Of a DNA stretch of 64,000 nucleotides, positions 63,901-64,000 are shown one piece after another (position 1 is the stretch's first letter; each line of letters starts with the position of its first letter). The notes beneath the pieces were generated by a model. It had not been told where the DNA came from and ran no database searches. It worked only from the letters and a program-made list of their open reading frames with translations. The position numbers and the translations under genes are program-made. The stretch comes from Longimicrobiales bacterium (GTDB taxonomy: Bacteria > Gemmatimonadota > Gemmatimonadetes > Longimicrobiales > Gaopeijiaceae), in assembly GCA_028822645.1 (NCBI GenBank), contig JAPKDG010000005.1:1-64000 (forward strand), read 5' to 3'.

Positions 63901-64000
63901 TCTGTGGGTTTCCACCCATTATCTCTTCTCCGTAAAGGATTAGATAGTAAAATAATTTTTAGTAACCGTCTATCTGAACTGTCCAACCATGATCCTGTAA
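60976..64000 (+). CDS. dnaE2: Error-prone DNA polymerase III alpha subunit DnaE2 (3' end outside window)
   Basis: The frame is open for 1008 codons to the window edge, close to the usual DnaE2 length of about 1050. The PHP domain starts IELHCHSGFSFLDGSSHP with HxH and TDH metal residues kept. The palm has GRGRGSSVSS near residue 388, PDIDLDFPRE with the two catalytic Asp at 429 and 431, and IKIDFLSLGML with Asp580. The C-terminal SVGFHPLSLL (near residue 976) matches DnaE2. It copies past lesions with the help of ImuB. The start is the ATG at 60976 directly after the 16-bp box. Confidence 0.93.
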   Translation, partial: MLKHSPYIELHCHSGFSFLDGSSHPQELILEALKIGYPAIALTDHNGLYGSMEFAHEAHKNGIQAITGSEVTISLDISDVPKKLSSLTMPDEKNSALFKECHLTILAENAVGYSNLCKLISEAHLKKNSPHPYVMLSSLLTQTEGLIILTGCHKGPLSMALEDSFHTAEILIRKFKNSLDPGQLFIEIQDNERIGDKYRNKRLGCLADRFDIPLVATGNVHYHHSSRSRIQDVLVSIRNRTTLDGSHRWRRPNTQFYLASSEEMFHRFQSRPDALKQTLKIAEKCANFDLTQDLGYTFPNFHKNSQKKALELLKSKCLSQLYKYYEGSPLENEARQRLCQELSLVDTHNLAGFFLIYSEIIELAEEVSSKLRIGVPRNQSGLSPGRGRGSSVSSIICYLVGLSHIDPVKSNLFLGRFLNENMQTIPDIDLDFPREIRQELMLQISKKYGNEHAALVCSFSTYRIRSAIREIGKVLGVPIEILTKISKSTEYHSEKSLPEILKPISEFSLKTTSPLWKHFYQLVKDIQGLPRHISQHVGGMIISSRPLTEMVPLEPSIRGDRILCQWDKDSCNDAGFIKIDFLSLGMLSLVDETIDLISTRHSYVPNLSRINFEDQEIYDQICSGETIGTFQLESRAQIQMGRRIQPRDLNDLAIQIAIVRPGPILGGAISMYIRRRELSRNNPDYVIQYEHPLLEEVLGETLGVIVFQDQVLQICRYLAGFSDGEADGLRRSLSRKRSKQSIELYWKPFRNGCRSQNIDESIAKKIFQQIIAFSGFGFPKSHAVAFCLLAYQSVWLRHYYSTEYYVALFNNQPMGFYSLDALSRDAQRQGIRILLPDINLSQAKCVPENSELRIGLGLVKGWGMKTAIAVIIERQRHGLFRSLSEFLQRMPRSLNRDMLENLILVGGFKGFGLTRREILWQLGLWIGPRESLRPATVKRKQIQTELRLEDPNTVITFPDLTATEQMVMEYRMLHFSVGFHPLSLLRKGLDSKIIFSNRLSELSNHDPV

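Overview
The window reads as a chromosomal segment of a free-living, diderm (Gram-negative type), respiring bacterium of low-to-moderate GC content. Outer-membrane machinery is explicit: a TolC/RND/membrane-fusion efflux set, a TonB-receptor-like barrel and several periplasmic enzymes with signal peptides. Other lineage hints are bacillithiol synthesis (BshA), a monomeric NADP isocitrate dehydrogenase, an ImuB/DUF6504-like/DnaE2 mutasome, and a divergent MurB. I lean towards Gemmatimonadota or a related marine phylum. That placement is inference: no rRNA gene is present and no search could be run. I saw no tRNA, rRNA, CRISPR array, insertion sequence or prophage.

Layout. 1-422 holds groES and the first codons of groEL. 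587-10178 is a tight nine-gene minus-strand run (secD-secF-tatD-mutL-miaA-bshA-uppP-birA-coaX) with many 1-8 nt overlaps. A 0.4 kb divergent spacer leads to murB, which appears to start at ATT. 11.5-18.2 kb holds a MATE exporter and secreted or periplasmic amide- and peptide-degrading enzymes (M24-like, M55, amidohydrolase, glycosylasparaginase). 18.3-31.4 kb is an apparent single minus-strand operon: tolC, membrane-fusion lipoprotein, RND pump, Fe-S/NrfD fusion, molybdopterin oxidoreductase, TorD-like chaperone, SulP transporter, small membrane protein. Next come mdh and moaD-moaE-moaA, which supplies early steps of the molybdenum cofactor. 34.4-36.0 kb is an ECF sigma/anti-sigma/periplasmic-protein operon, followed by HU and carA. 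38.0-52.4 kb is housekeeping: an RNase H lacking one catalytic Glu, lipB and a 2-oxoacid dehydrogenase E2, gap-pgk-tpiA-secG, and aroE to yicC. 52.5-58.1 kb has a TonB-receptor-like protein, pepA and monomeric icd.

58.3-64.0 kb is an inducible-mutagenesis island: imuB, a DUF6504-like gene and dnaE2 (truncated by the window end), with a nitrilase-family gene in opposite orientation between them. The strongest non-coding signal is here. An identical 16-bp direct-repeat element (TTCGG-N6-TTCGG, 11-bp period) lies at the promoter of imuB and, inverted, at the promoter of dnaE2. It looks like the operator that joins the two transcription units into one regulon.
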